A stretch of DNA of 64,000 bases from Kribbella catacumbae DSM 19601 (GTDB lineage: Bacteria > Actinomycetota > Actinomycetes > Propionibacteriales > Kribbellaceae). Location of the stretch: the NCBI RefSeq assembly GCF_000372465.1, contig NZ_AQUZ01000044.1:1-64000 (forward strand), in the 5' to 3' direction. Below, piece by piece: positions 16,811 to 25,560 of this stretch (position 1 is its first letter; every line of letters begins with the position of its first letter). A program made the translations under genes and the position numbers. Under the pieces are notes generated by a model that searched no databases, was not told the DNA's origin, and worked only from the letters and a program-made list of their open reading frames with translations.

Positions 16811-17449
16811 CTAGGACGACTCGAGTAGGCCGAGCTTGAGCGCCGTCATGATCGCCTGGGCGCGGTTCGAGGCGCCGAGCTTCTCGTAGAGGCGTGCCAC
16901 GTAGGTCTTTGCTGTGGAGAGGCTGACGCACAAGGCGGTGGAGATCGCGCGTACTGAGAGCCCCTGGCCCAGTAGCGAGAGCACCTCGGCCTCCCGTGGA
17001 CTCAACAGCGGCTGGGCAGGTGGCTGATCACGTCTGGCCATCGCAGGAGCCAGGCCGGTTGCAGTGAAGCTAGTGGCCGCTACTGCCGCATGCCGGATCG
17101 CCGCGAGCACCTCTTCGGTCGGCGCTGTGTTGGTGACAAAGGCAGAGACGCCTGAATCGAGCGCTTGGAAGAGGATGTCATCCTGACCATCCGACGCCAG
17201 CAGGACGATCCCGAGCTCGGCGTACCGGTCGCGGAGCCCGCGGGCGACCTGTAGACCGTCTAGGTCGGGCAGGGCGACGTCCAAGACCAGTACGTCGGGT
17301 TGAGTGGTCGCCACCATCCCCACTGCCTCACCGCCGAATGCTGTCTCGCCGACGATCTCCAGGTCCGGTTCCTGTCCGACCAGTCCGGTCAGGCCGAACC
17401 GCACCAGCGTATGGCCGTCCACGACGACAACCTTGATCTGCTCACTCAT
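16811..17449 (-). CDS. LuxR/NarL-type response regulator RR1 (pilus block 1)
   Basis: 212 residues from MSEQIK (GGGGGAC upstream); the earlier frame overlaps the previous gene. Receiver domain 1-120 with phospho-acceptor Asp57 (VLVLDVALPD), LuxR HTH near 148-205 (LLSPREAEVLSLLGQGLSVRAIS, TAKTYVARLYEKLGA). The second acidic pocket residue is Gly (VDGHTL rather than DDH), and the conserved Lys after beta-5 is Asn107 (AFVTNTA), so phosphorylation switching is doubtful. It closes pilus block 1 and is the paralogue of RR2. No sensor kinase nearby. Confidence 0.9.
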   Translation of the reverse strand: MSEQIKVVVVDGHTLVRFGLTGLVGQEPDLEIVGETAFGGEAVGMVATTQPDVLVLDVALPDLDGLQVARGLRDRYAELGIVLLASDGQDDILFQALDSGVSAFVTNTAPTEEVLAAIRHAAVAATSFTATGLAPAMARRDQPPAQPLLSPREAEVLSLLGQGLSVRAISTALCVSLSTAKTYVARLYEKLGASNRAQAIMTALKLGLLESS

Positions 17450-17495
17450 CACTGTCCCCCACCCGAAGTGCACCACGACCGCGCTCGAACCCCCA

Positions 17496-19427
17496 TCAGC
17501 CAGGACGCCACCAACCCAGCACGGTGACTTTTCGCCGACCCGGATCAGGCGAGGACGGGTCGGCGTCGACGAGGCCGATCTTGGCCTGCAGTGCCGGGCG
17601 GCCACTGGGCAGGCAGACGAGCGCGCCCGGACACAGGTAGACGGACAAGTGCAGTCCGAAGGTGAATCCCGGTGAAACGTCCGGCAGGTCGATCGCCACA
17701 CCAGAGAGACTGCCCGTTATCGAAACTCGCAAAGCACGAATCACCACACCGGCTTTCACGAGCGGGCGGCTGCCGCCCGCGATGCTGAGATCCAACGCGG
17801 CTTCAGGGGCGGAAACGGTGCCGTCGACATGCACGTTGCCCGAGATCAGGGCACAACCGCTGGTTGGATAGGGGCCTTCGACGACGCAACCACTGCCGGC
17901 GCGGAAGGCTGGTTCGCGATACCTGAGTTCCAGCCGAATGGCATCGATGTCTTCGGTGTCGCCCGTGGCAGTGAGACCGGCGGTGAGCGAGATCGTCGCG
18001 CCGGTGAACGCACCGCCGTACAGGGCTCTGGCCAGCGAGCCAGTCCGGGAGGCGTCCAGTGGAATCGTTGTCACCCCGTACTCCGATCCGCCTGGCCTCC
18101 CGGTAGCCGTGACGGCAAGGGGCGCCCCCGGGCCGACGTCCAGCGAGAGGTCGAGCTTGTCGGTGGTGAGCGGGTCGCTATGGCGGTGGGTGATCTGCAA
18201 CTCGGCCGATTCGAGCACGGAGCCGACAGGGATCGTGCCTGCTTGGTTGTAGCCGTTCAGGGTCAGGCCGGCGGTGTCGTTAGCCGTGGTGCTCTTCCAG
18301 GTCGCAGCAACGCCATCCACTGTGCTGAGGCGACTAGGTGTTGCCGACAGACCGAACTTGCTGAGCAGTGAGACCGCCGTCGGCCGCAGCACCTCACCAG
18401 TAGAGGTCTCCGACCCAATGGTGAGCCCGTGGACGGCTACAGGCGGCTTGCTGGCCGAGTAGGTGCCGCAGATCTCCGCCTGTCCACCTTCAACCGCTAG
18501 ACGGCTGGAGCCGCCGAAGATGAACTGCACGCCAGGCGCGGTGCCGGCCATCGGGCTGACGCAAGAGCCACCCGCTGGAGTCCCTGCGACCAGGGTGCCG
18601 CTGTTGACGGTCCAGGTGTTGTCGCCGGACAACAGCGGGTTCGACGTGTTGTGGAAGTCGAAGTAGTACACCCCCGGCTTGAACCACCAAGTGCTGTGGC
18701 GGCAAGGGCTGGTGCCGCTCATCATCGTGGACAAGCCCTCGGCGTCGTCGTAGTAGCCGGGGATGAAGCTGACGACCGAGTTGGGCGTAGTACAGGCCGG
18801 TAGGGAGCGGTGGGCCGGGACGGTACCTACCGCCGGCTGATAGGCAGGAGCGGACTGAGGCGCGACCGCCAGGCCGCAGAGAGGAGCCAGAACGCCGACT
18901 GAGCAGATGCCGCGGGCGGAGAGGCTCTCGCTGGCCGAGAGACTGCCTGCGGTGAGGTCGATGCTGGAGTTGGAGAAGACCTTGCCGTGCACGCGGAAGG
19001 TCGCATCGGCCGGCTGCGACACAGAGATGCCCGCCTCGCCCGGGATCGTGCTGAGCGCGAGGATGGCGTTCTCCGGACGGTTGCAGTCAGTGTCACCCGA
19101 GCACTGGACCACGACCTGCTTAGGGTCCGGCTGGCACTTCACCGCGACCGGGCTCAGCCCGTCGAAGGCGAGCAGGGACAGCGTGTCCGACAGGCCGAAG
19201 CAGCGTTGCCCCGGTTCGCCGTTGTAGCTGCTGTTGCGCAGGTTGTTGATCGCCGCCTGCATCGCCCCATCAGCCGTGGACGCCGCGGCTGCCTCCTGCC
19301 GCAGTGAGGCAGTCACCTTCTGCGCCGCATCCGACCTCGTCAGCAACGCGGACAGCGCCAACGCCACGACAGTGATCACCACCAGCACCATCAGCAGAGA
19401 CGATCCGCGCTCGTCGCGCCTCCTCAT
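17496..19427 (-). CDS. Large PilX/GspK-like minor pilin, block 1
   Basis: 643 residues. Short basic leader MRRRDERG, then a class III-type segment SSLLMVLVVITVVALALSALL. The residue at mature position 5 is Met, not Glu, as in tip-forming GspK. A PilX-like helix follows (AAAASTADGAMQAAINNLRN), then a large exported domain with scattered Cys and a WWFKPGVYYFDF motif shared with its paralogue at 27057-29141. Probable tip or adhesive subunit. Start overlaps the upstream W-type pilin by 4 bp. Confidence 0.75.
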   Translation of the reverse strand: MRRRDERGSSLLMVLVVITVVALALSALLTRSDAAQKVTASLRQEAAAASTADGAMQAAINNLRNSSYNGEPGQRCFGLSDTLSLLAFDGLSPVAVKCQPDPKQVVVQCSGDTDCNRPENAILALSTIPGEAGISVSQPADATFRVHGKVFSNSSIDLTAGSLSASESLSARGICSVGVLAPLCGLAVAPQSAPAYQPAVGTVPAHRSLPACTTPNSVVSFIPGYYDDAEGLSTMMSGTSPCRHSTWWFKPGVYYFDFHNTSNPLLSGDNTWTVNSGTLVAGTPAGGSCVSPMAGTAPGVQFIFGGSSRLAVEGGQAEICGTYSASKPPVAVHGLTIGSETSTGEVLRPTAVSLLSKFGLSATPSRLSTVDGVAATWKSTTANDTAGLTLNGYNQAGTIPVGSVLESAELQITHRHSDPLTTDKLDLSLDVGPGAPLAVTATGRPGGSEYGVTTIPLDASRTGSLARALYGGAFTGATISLTAGLTATGDTEDIDAIRLELRYREPAFRAGSGCVVEGPYPTSGCALISGNVHVDGTVSAPEAALDLSIAGGSRPLVKAGVVIRALRVSITGSLSGVAIDLPDVSPGFTFGLHLSVYLCPGALVCLPSGRPALQAKIGLVDADPSSPDPGRRKVTVLGWWRPG

Positions 19428-20056
19428 GACTGCCTCCGCAGGCCGGTCAGCACGACCTCATGGTCACCGCTGGACGGCTTGGTCGCCATGTACCGCAGCG
19501 TCACCGACAGCGGCGCGACGACCGCAGTACACGGTGTCGAGCAGCTCACGGACACGCTCCCGGGTTTGACGTTCTCGGACAGCCGGACATCCGACGACGG
19601 AGTACTCGAGCCGACACACCTCGCTCGGTGCAGCTCGAACACCCTGTCGACGGGCTTGAGGTAGTACGCGACGACGGCGGTACGGCGTGCTGGCGGAGCG
19701 GCGGTGAGATCCCAGTCGTCCGAGAGCAGGCGCAGGACAGAATCGGGAAGCGGGCCGCAGGTCGTGCCGCCAGAGTCATCGGCCGCGCCCAGCTGGATCG
19801 ACGGCTTGAACGGCAGGGATCCCCCGCCGATCGCCGCACCGTAGTCCCGCAATCCGACGGCCGCAACGTCCCGGGCGAAATAGACCGCGCCGAGTTGCTC
19901 GTCCTGGGACAGATCGAGCCGGTCCGACGTCGCACTCATCTGTTTGAGTGCGGTGATGACAAGGCCGGACAGCGCGAGCGACACCACCCCCATCAAGGTC
20001 ATCGTGATCAGCACCTCGATCAGGGTGAAGCCTCGCTCCGAGCGCTTCAGGTGCAC
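19424..20056 (-). CDS. Type IV prepilin-like protein (PilW/GspJ-like), block 1
   Basis: 210 residues starting at GTG 20056 (VHLKRSERG), with GGAGG 7 nt upstream; the track frame extends further without a site. Leader ends at Gly, followed by FTLIEVLITMTLMGVVSLAL with Glu5 present. The C-terminal part (FARDVAAVGLRDYGA and SVSCSTPCTAVVAPLSVTLRYMA) matches the block 2 paralogue at 29138. Minor pseudopilin of the tip complex. Overlaps both neighbours. Confidence 0.85.
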   Translation of the reverse strand: MHLKRSERGFTLIEVLITMTLMGVVSLALSGLVITALKQMSATSDRLDLSQDEQLGAVYFARDVAAVGLRDYGAAIGGGSLPFKPSIQLGAADDSGGTTCGPLPDSVLRLLSDDWDLTAAPPARRTAVVAYYLKPVDRVFELHRARCVGSSTPSSDVRLSENVKPGSVSVSCSTPCTAVVAPLSVTLRYMATKPSSGDHEVVLTGLRRQS

Positions 20057-20496
20057 GGCGGGTCCTCCACGCCACAAGGCTTCCGGAGTACGACGTCCAG
20101 GTACTCCGAAGCCCGGCCGTCCGCGCTCTCCACCGATATCCGCAGCTTCTGCAGGCCACGATCCGGCAGGCACAGCGGCAACCACAACACCCCGGTCCAG
20201 TACCGCACGGATCCGGAGACGATCCGCGCAGTGAACCCCGCGGGCGGCGCGAACCCCGGTACGACGTACGAGCCGGCATTCGCGCAGGCGACATAGTGGC
20301 CGCTAGCAACAAATTGCTGAAGCGCCGACGCGTAGTTGCGCACCACCGTGCCGGCCGTCGCCTGCTTGCGCTGGACGTCGGACAGCAGCACGGTCGTGGT
20401 CAGCCCGGACATCACCGCCACGATCGCCACCCCCATCAGGGCGATGGCGACAACCAACTCCAGCAGACTCTCCCCGCGATCCCCGTGCCCGCGCAT
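20047..20496 (-). CDS. Type IV prepilin-like protein (PilV/GspI-like), block 1
   Basis: 149 residues starting at MRGHGDRG, the ATG overlapping the stop of pilC1 by one base. Processing site Gly then ESLLELVVAIALMGVAIVAVM; Glu5 is kept, while position 1 is Glu instead of Phe. The body (VQRKQATAGTVVRNYASALQQFVASGHY and DRGLQKLRISVESADGRASEYL) is closely shared with 29758-30222. Confidence 0.87.
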   Translation of the reverse strand: MRGHGDRGESLLELVVAIALMGVAIVAVMSGLTTTVLLSDVQRKQATAGTVVRNYASALQQFVASGHYVACANAGSYVVPGFAPPAGFTARIVSGSVRYWTGVLWLPLCLPDRGLQKLRISVESADGRASEYLDVVLRKPCGVEDPPCT

Positions 20497-21701
20497 CAGC
20501 CCTGCACCTGCCGGAACACCCCGTACATCGCCGACACCAAAGCGATCGCGACAAACCCGACCACAGCACCCATCACGATGATCACCGCCGGCTCGAACAA
20601 CCCGATCAGCTTCTTCAGCTTGTAGTCGAGTTCGCCTTCGTAGTACTGCGCCGTCACCTCGAGCTGCCGATCCAGCGTCCCGGTCTCCTCCCCAACCCGC
20701 AGCATCTGCGCGGCTGTGCCGGGGAATAGCCCAGTCGCAGCAAGCGGCCTTGCGAGCCCTTCTCCCGCGAGCATCGACGCCATCACACCGCCGAGCGCGC
20801 GCCGGAAGACGCGATTGGGCAGTGACCCGGTGGCAATCCGCAATGCCTGCGGCAGTTGGACGCCCGCGGCAACCATCGAGGAGAGGATGCGGCAGAAGCG
20901 TTCCACCAAGGCGAAGCGAACCGTCCCGCCGATCACAGGCAGCGCCAGGAACAACCGATCGCGCAGATAGCGGCCCGGCGTCGTACTGAGCAGATAGACC
21001 AGCACCAGGATCACCAGCCCGGCAGCGATCATCAGCGCCCACCACCACTGCGTGAGGAAATCCGTGATCCCCAGCAGAATCCGGGTCGGCAGCGGCAACT
21101 CAGCGCCCAGGCTGTCGAAGAACTCCTTGAACCGCGGCAGCACGAACCCGGCCAGCACGACCATCGTCACCAGCGACATCCCCGCGACGACAGCCGGGTA
21201 GATGAGGGCCTGCTTGATCCGGCGCCGGGCCTCCAGATCGCGTTCGAGGTACCGGGCGAGCTGCGCCAGCACGGTGTCGAGGCGACCGCTCAGCTCGGCC
21301 GACCGCAGGATGCCGCGGTAGAACTCCGGGAAGATCCGCGGATGCCGGTCGAAGCAGTCAGAAAGCTTCTCGCCGTCCCGCAGGCCGTCCTCGACCTCGT
21401 ACATCATCCGGCGCACGGTCATGTTCTCCGACTCCCGGCCGAGAGTGTGGACGGATTCGGTCAGCGGCATGCCGGCCTGGACAAAGGCGCCCAGCTGCCT
21501 GGTCAGGTGCATCACCTCTTCCCGCTTCACCCTTCGAGCGGTGATTTCCAGTTTCAGCAGGCCCGGCTTCTCGGTCAGCCGGATGTTGCGCAGCTCGCGT
21601 TCGGCCAGTGCCAGCTCGGCGTCCTCACGCGTGTCGGCGCGAGTCGTCCCGCGCTTGGTCTTGCCGCCGGGCTCCACCGCGACATAGGCGTACCGGGTCA
21701 T
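20496..21701 (-). CDS. pilC: Type IV pilus inner-membrane platform protein PilC1
   Basis: 401 residues from MTRYAYVAV; longer in-frame start is inside pilB1. Two GspF domains: LTRQLGAFVQAGMPLTESVHTLG onward, and VERFCRILSSMVAAGVQLPQALRIA onward, with three main membrane segments and the C-terminal IIVMGAVVGFVAIALVSAMYGVF. It organises the assembly ATPase and pilins. Same length as PilC2 at 30222-31427. Start overlaps the pilB1 stop by 4 bp. Confidence 0.95.
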   Translation of the reverse strand: MTRYAYVAVEPGGKTKRGTTRADTREDAELALAERELRNIRLTEKPGLLKLEITARRVKREEVMHLTRQLGAFVQAGMPLTESVHTLGRESENMTVRRMMYEVEDGLRDGEKLSDCFDRHPRIFPEFYRGILRSAELSGRLDTVLAQLARYLERDLEARRRIKQALIYPAVVAGMSLVTMVVLAGFVLPRFKEFFDSLGAELPLPTRILLGITDFLTQWWWALMIAAGLVILVLVYLLSTTPGRYLRDRLFLALPVIGGTVRFALVERFCRILSSMVAAGVQLPQALRIATGSLPNRVFRRALGGVMASMLAGEGLARPLAATGLFPGTAAQMLRVGEETGTLDRQLEVTAQYYEGELDYKLKKLIGLFEPAVIIVMGAVVGFVAIALVSAMYGVFRQVQG

Positions 21702-23020
21702 TGCATCCCCACCGTATAGATCGAGCGGACGACTTCGGCGACCGTCGTGACGCCGGCCTGGACCAGTCGCGCGCCTTCCTCCTGCAGGGTCCGCATCCCT
21801 TCGTAGCAAGCGGTCTTGCGGATCTCGGCGAGCGGCGCGCGGTCCACCACCAGTTCACGGATCGTGTCACTGACCGGCATCAGCTCGTACACGCCGGTCC
21901 GCTCGAGGTACCCGGTCTGCGCGCACTGGTCGCAGCCGGCGCCGCGGATGAGTCCGCCCAACGGCACCGCTGCCCCGGTACTGCGGAGAAACGCGACCTC
22001 GGGCGCGGGCGGTTCGTAGTACTCGCGGCAGTTGAGGCAGATCCGGCGGATCAGCCGTTGCGAGATCACCGCGCTCACCGAGGAGGCGACCAGGAAGGTC
22101 TCGATCCCCATGTCCAGCAGGCGATGCAGCGCGGTCGCGGTGTCGGTGGCGTGCACCGACGACAGCACGAAGTGCCCGGTCAGCGCGGACTGGACCGCGA
22201 TCCGGGCCGTCTCGGCGTCCCGCATCTCGCCGACCAGGATCACGTCGGGGTCCTGGCGCAGGATCGACTTCAGCCCGGTGGCGAAGGTGATCCCGGCGGC
22301 CTCGTTGATCTGGATCTGGTTGATCGAGGCATACGAGTACTCGACCGGATCCTCGATCGTCATGATGTTGCGCTCCGGACTGTCGATCTCGCTCAGCGAC
22401 CCGTACAGCGTCGTTGTCTTGCCACTCCCCGTCGGCCCCGCGCAGATGACCATCCCGTACGGCGTACGCAGCAGCGCGGCGTACCGCTCGGCCAGCTCCG
22501 GGGCCATCCCCAGCTGCTCCAGCCGGAACAGCGGGCGGCTCTTGTCGAGCAGCCGCAGGACGACCTTCTCACCGCCGACCACCGCCACCGTGGAGACGCG
22601 GATGTCGACCTCGCGGCCTTCGATCCGCATCCGGATCTGGCCGTCCTGGGAGCGGCGGCGCTCGATGATGTTCAGGTCGGCGAGCACCTTGATCCGGCTG
22701 ACCACGGCCGGCCCGATCGCGCCCGGCAACTCGATCTGCTCGCGCAGCGCGCCGTCGACGCGGTACCGGACCCGCACCACCTTGCCGTGCGGTTCGAGGT
22801 GGATGTCCGAGGCGCGGTCGCGCAGGCCCTGGGTGATGATCAGCTGGACGACCTGGACGACCGGCGCGTCCTCGTTCTCGACGGCGACGTCGTCCGGCGT
22901 CAGATGCCTTGCCTGGAACGCCTTCACGCGCTCAGCGACACCGGCCAGCGCATTGTGTTCCAGTGGGTCGGATGCGGCCTGCTGCGCCTGGGGCGCGGTC
23001 CCCCGTCCGCGATGTTTCAT
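21698..23020 (-). CDS. pilB: Pilus assembly ATPase PilB1 lacking the N1 domain
   Basis: 440 residues. GspE/PilB ATPase: Walker A GPTGSGKTTTLYG, Asp box TIEDPVEY, Walker B ILRQDPDVILVGEMRD, His box HATDTATALHRLLDMGI, and a Zn tetracysteine (CLNC ... CDQC). Compared with PilB2 (545 residues) about 100 N-terminal residues are absent: MKHRGRG resembles the start of PilB2 (MRHRKRD), then the sequence resumes near ALAGVAERVKAF. So the short form looks like an internal deletion, not a cut by the adjacent transposon, whose end abuts the start codon. Confidence 0.93.
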   Translation of the reverse strand: MKHRGRGTAPQAQQAASDPLEHNALAGVAERVKAFQARHLTPDDVAVENEDAPVVQVVQLIITQGLRDRASDIHLEPHGKVVRVRYRVDGALREQIELPGAIGPAVVSRIKVLADLNIIERRRSQDGQIRMRIEGREVDIRVSTVAVVGGEKVVLRLLDKSRPLFRLEQLGMAPELAERYAALLRTPYGMVICAGPTGSGKTTTLYGSLSEIDSPERNIMTIEDPVEYSYASINQIQINEAAGITFATGLKSILRQDPDVILVGEMRDAETARIAVQSALTGHFVLSSVHATDTATALHRLLDMGIETFLVASSVSAVISQRLIRRICLNCREYYEPPAPEVAFLRSTGAAVPLGGLIRGAGCDQCAQTGYLERTGVYELMPVSDTIRELVVDRAPLAEIRKTACYEGMRTLQEEGARLVQAGVTTVAEVVRSIYTVGMQ

Positions 23021-24358
23021 CGGATTGGTCGCGGGGATTCCCCGTCCTTCAGGGCGGAGAGTAACCGCGACCCCCTCCCTTCGGAGATCGGGGACTGTCG
23101 GTCCCGGCTGATTGGATCAATGGCATGTCCCGGTTCCGGATGTACCCGACTCAAACGCAGCAAGCCGCGCTGCTGGGGCACTGCGGGCATGCCCGGTATG
23201 TGTGGAACCTTGCTCTTGAGCAGTGGTCGATGTGGACCCGCGACAACGGCGCGTCGCCTGGCTACGTCAAGCAGGCGAAGCAGCTGACCGAGGCGCGGGC
23301 CGTGTTTGGCTGGCTGCGGGCCGGGTCGCAGACCGTGCAACAGCAGGCGCTGCGAGACTTCGACCAGGCCGTCAGGAACTTCTACGCAGGGACTCACCGG
23401 CGGCCGAGGTGGCGCAAAGCCGGGCTGCATGAGGGGTTCCGCATCGTCGGTAGTCAGGCGTCCCGGGTGCTGAAGCTGAATCGGAAGTGGGCCGCGGTGA
23501 ACGTGCCGAAGGTCGGCTGGGTGCGGTTGCGGCTGTCGCGTGCCGTTCCGGTAGCGAAGTCGTACCGGGTCACCCGTGACCGGGTGGGTCGCTGGCATCT
23601 CGCGTTCGCCGTCGTCCCGGAGCCGATCCCCGCGCCGGGTACGGGTGAGGTGGTCGGTGTGGACCGGGGCGTGACGGTGTCGGCGGCCCTGTCCACCGGT
23701 GAACTCCTGACCTGTCCGGGTCTGTCGGACCGCGAGCAGGAACGGCTGAAGCACCTGCAACGTCGCCTGGCCCGCTGCCGCCGCGGCTCCAACCGCCGCC
23801 GGCGGGTGAAGGCTGCGATCGCGAAGCTGTATGCCCGCTCCGGTGACCGCCGCAAGGACTGGGTGGAGAAGACCAGCACCGACCTTGCACGGCGGTTCGA
23901 CGTCATCCGGGTGGAAGACCTGCGCATTGCCCAGATGACCAGGCGGCCCAAACCCAAACCCGATCCCGAACAACCAGGCAGGTACTTGCCGAACCGTCGC
24001 CGCGCCAAAGCCGGACTCAACCGCGGCATCCTGGCCAACGCCTGGGGCGACCTGGTGACCCGGCTGGAGCACAAGGCGGCTGGGCGGGTCGAGAAGGTGA
24101 AGGCCGCGTACACGTCGCAGACCTGTAGCGTCTGCGGGCATTGCACACCGGACAACCGCGAGAACCAAGCGGTGTTCCGGTGCGTAGCCTGCGGGCATCG
24201 GGCTAACGCGGATGTGAACGCGGCAGTGAACATCGCGGCCGGACGGGCCGTCAGCGCACGCCGAGAGACGCCGGTACGGGTCTCGCTGAAGCGTGAACCT
24301 CAACTCGCTACCTCCACGTAGTAGTTGGAATCCCCGCCCTTCAGGACGGGGAGGACGT
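23021..24358. mobile_element. TnpB-only IS605-like transposon
   Basis: Element of about 1.34 kb carrying only tnpB. The left end has a hairpin (CCGTCC 23042-23047 / GGGCGG 23052-23057, loop TTCA); the right end has CCCCGCCC 24332-24339 / GGACGGGG 24344-24351 with the same TTCA loop. Both ends share GGA(T/A)TCCCCG(T/C)CCTTCAGG. Removing it restores a TGATG overlap between pilT1 and pilB1, which defines the boundaries to one base. Left flank is GTTTCAT, giving a predicted target motif TTCAT or TTTCAT. No target duplication and no tnpA. Confidence 0.85.
23125..24321 (+). CDS. tnpB: TnpB RNA-guided nuclease of an IS605-type element
   Basis: 398 residues, complete. RuvC-like catalytic residues are present: Asp180 (VVGVDRGVT), Glu264 (IRVEDL) and Asp363 (ANADVNAAVNI). 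The zinc ribbon has Cys334, 337, 353 and 356 (CSVC ... CVAC). N-terminal HTH RMYPTQTQQAALLGHCGHARYVWN is typical. TnpB proteins use an RNA from the transposon's right end to cut DNA next to the target motif; the guide RNA would cover the 3' part of tnpB up to about 24358. On the opposite strand to the pilus genes. Confidence 0.95.
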   Translation: MSRFRMYPTQTQQAALLGHCGHARYVWNLALEQWSMWTRDNGASPGYVKQAKQLTEARAVFGWLRAGSQTVQQQALRDFDQAVRNFYAGTHRRPRWRKAGLHEGFRIVGSQASRVLKLNRKWAAVNVPKVGWVRLRLSRAVPVAKSYRVTRDRVGRWHLAFAVVPEPIPAPGTGEVVGVDRGVTVSAALSTGELLTCPGLSDREQERLKHLQRRLARCRRGSNRRRRVKAAIAKLYARSGDRRKDWVEKTSTDLARRFDVIRVEDLRIAQMTRRPKPKPDPEQPGRYLPNRRRAKAGLNRGILANAWGDLVTRLEHKAAGRVEKVKAAYTSQTCSVCGHCTPDNRENQAVFRCVACGHRANADVNAAVNIAAGRAVSARRETPVRVSLKREPQLATST

Positions 24359-25452
24359 CAAGGTCTGCTACCCGCTCCTGTCCTCGGTCTGACTTCGAGT
24401 TCCTTCGGATGGGAGCAGCGCGAGACGGCATCGGCGTACGAGATCTCGCCGGCCTGGAGCAGCGACGACAGCGACTGCTCGAGCGTGATCATGCCTTCGC
24501 GGCGCCCGGTCACCAGCGCGTTGCGCAGTTGGTGCGTCTTGCCTTCCTTGATCAGGTTGCGGATGCCGGCGTTGGCGACCATCACCTCGAAGGCGGCGAC
24601 CATGCCACCGCCGGTCCGCGGTACGAGTCGCTGGTAGACGACACCGCTGAGCGCCGCGCTGAGCTGGACCCGGACCTGGGCCTGTTGCTCGGCTGGGAAG
24701 ACGTCGATGATCCGGGCCAGCGACTGTGCGGTGTCGTTGGTGTGCAGGGTGGCGAAAACGAGGTGGCCGGTCTCGGCGATCGTCAGCGCGAACCGGATCG
24801 ACTCCAGGTCGCGCATTTCGCCGACCAGCAAGACATCCGGGTCCTCCCGCAACGCCGCCCGGAGCGCGTCTGGGAACGATGCCGTGTCACTCCCCACTTC
24901 GCGCTGATTGACCGCCGAGCGGCGATGCTCGTGCACGTACTCGATCGGGTCCTCGATGGTGATGATGTGACAGGCCCGGTCGGTGTTGATCTGGTGGATC
25001 ACCGAGGCGAGCGTGGTCGACTTGCCCGAACCGGTCGGGCCGGTGACCAGGACGAGGCCCTGGTGCAGCTGCGCGAACTTGGTGATCACCTCGGGCAGGC
25101 CGAGCTCCGACATGGCCGGGATGCTGCGCGGGATGATCCGCAGCGCGAGGGCGGTGTCGCCGCGCTGGGTGAAGGCGTTCGCGCGGATCCGGGCGTTCTG
25201 CCGCCACGAGAACGAGAAGTCGTGCTCGTAGGTGGTCTGCCAGACGTTCGACCGGTGCGGGTTGAGCATCTCGGCGAGCAGGTTGTCGGTGTCGATCCTG
25301 GTCAGCGGCGTACGGTCGGCGACGGGCCGCAGTACGCCGTGAACGCGCAACTGCGGCGCCATCCCCACTGTCAGGAGCAGGTCGGTGCCGCCGGCGTTCC
25401 AGAGTTCTTCGAGCAACAGGTCCACCCTGCCGCCAGGCACGGGAACTTTCAT
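24358..25452 (-). CDS. pilT: Pilus retraction ATPase PilT1
   Basis: 364 residues. Walker A GPTGSGKSTTLAS, Asp box TIEDPIEYVHEH, Walker B LREDPDVLLVGEMRD, His box ATLHTNDTAQSLARIID and the PilT-specific GIRNLIKEGKTHQLRN (AIRNLIRE motif variant). Powers pilus retraction or acts as an accessory motor. GGAAGG lies 6-7 nt before ATG. The stop codon is at the transposon junction and the protein end is intact. Confidence 0.95.
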   Translation of the reverse strand: MKVPVPGGRVDLLLEELWNAGGTDLLLTVGMAPQLRVHGVLRPVADRTPLTRIDTDNLLAEMLNPHRSNVWQTTYEHDFSFSWRQNARIRANAFTQRGDTALALRIIPRSIPAMSELGLPEVITKFAQLHQGLVLVTGPTGSGKSTTLASVIHQINTDRACHIITIEDPIEYVHEHRRSAVNQREVGSDTASFPDALRAALREDPDVLLVGEMRDLESIRFALTIAETGHLVFATLHTNDTAQSLARIIDVFPAEQQAQVRVQLSAALSGVVYQRLVPRTGGGMVAAFEVMVANAGIRNLIKEGKTHQLRNALVTGRREGMITLEQSLSSLLQAGEISYADAVSRCSHPKELEVRPRTGAGSRP

Positions 25453-25462
25453 CGAAACCCTT

Positions 25463-25519
25463 CCACCCGTTGAGCCCCGCTCAACGGGTGGACCGGCACT
25501 CCTCCGAGCCGGTCCACCC
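25463..25519 (-). promoter_or_regulatory. Two overlapping, mutually exclusive hairpins between pilA1 and pilT1
   Basis: Hairpin A: 25463-25475 pairs with 25479-25491 (CCACCCGTTGAGC arm, 3-nt loop). Hairpin B: GGGTGGACCGGC 25486-25497 pairs with GCCGGTCCACCC 25508-25519. They share 25486-25491 and cannot form together. Located between pilin stop and pilT start, this may set a high pilin to motor ratio by partial termination or RNA processing. Confidence 0.6.
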
Positions 25520-25560
25520 GCTGCCGCGCCGTGAGGGGCGCGGGGAGGGGCGGGAATCGA

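Noticed and set aside
21698-23020. pilB1 truncated by the TnpB insertion
   Set aside because: The start of pilB1 matches the start of pilB2 and the element abuts, but does not remove, its ATG; the deletion is internal.
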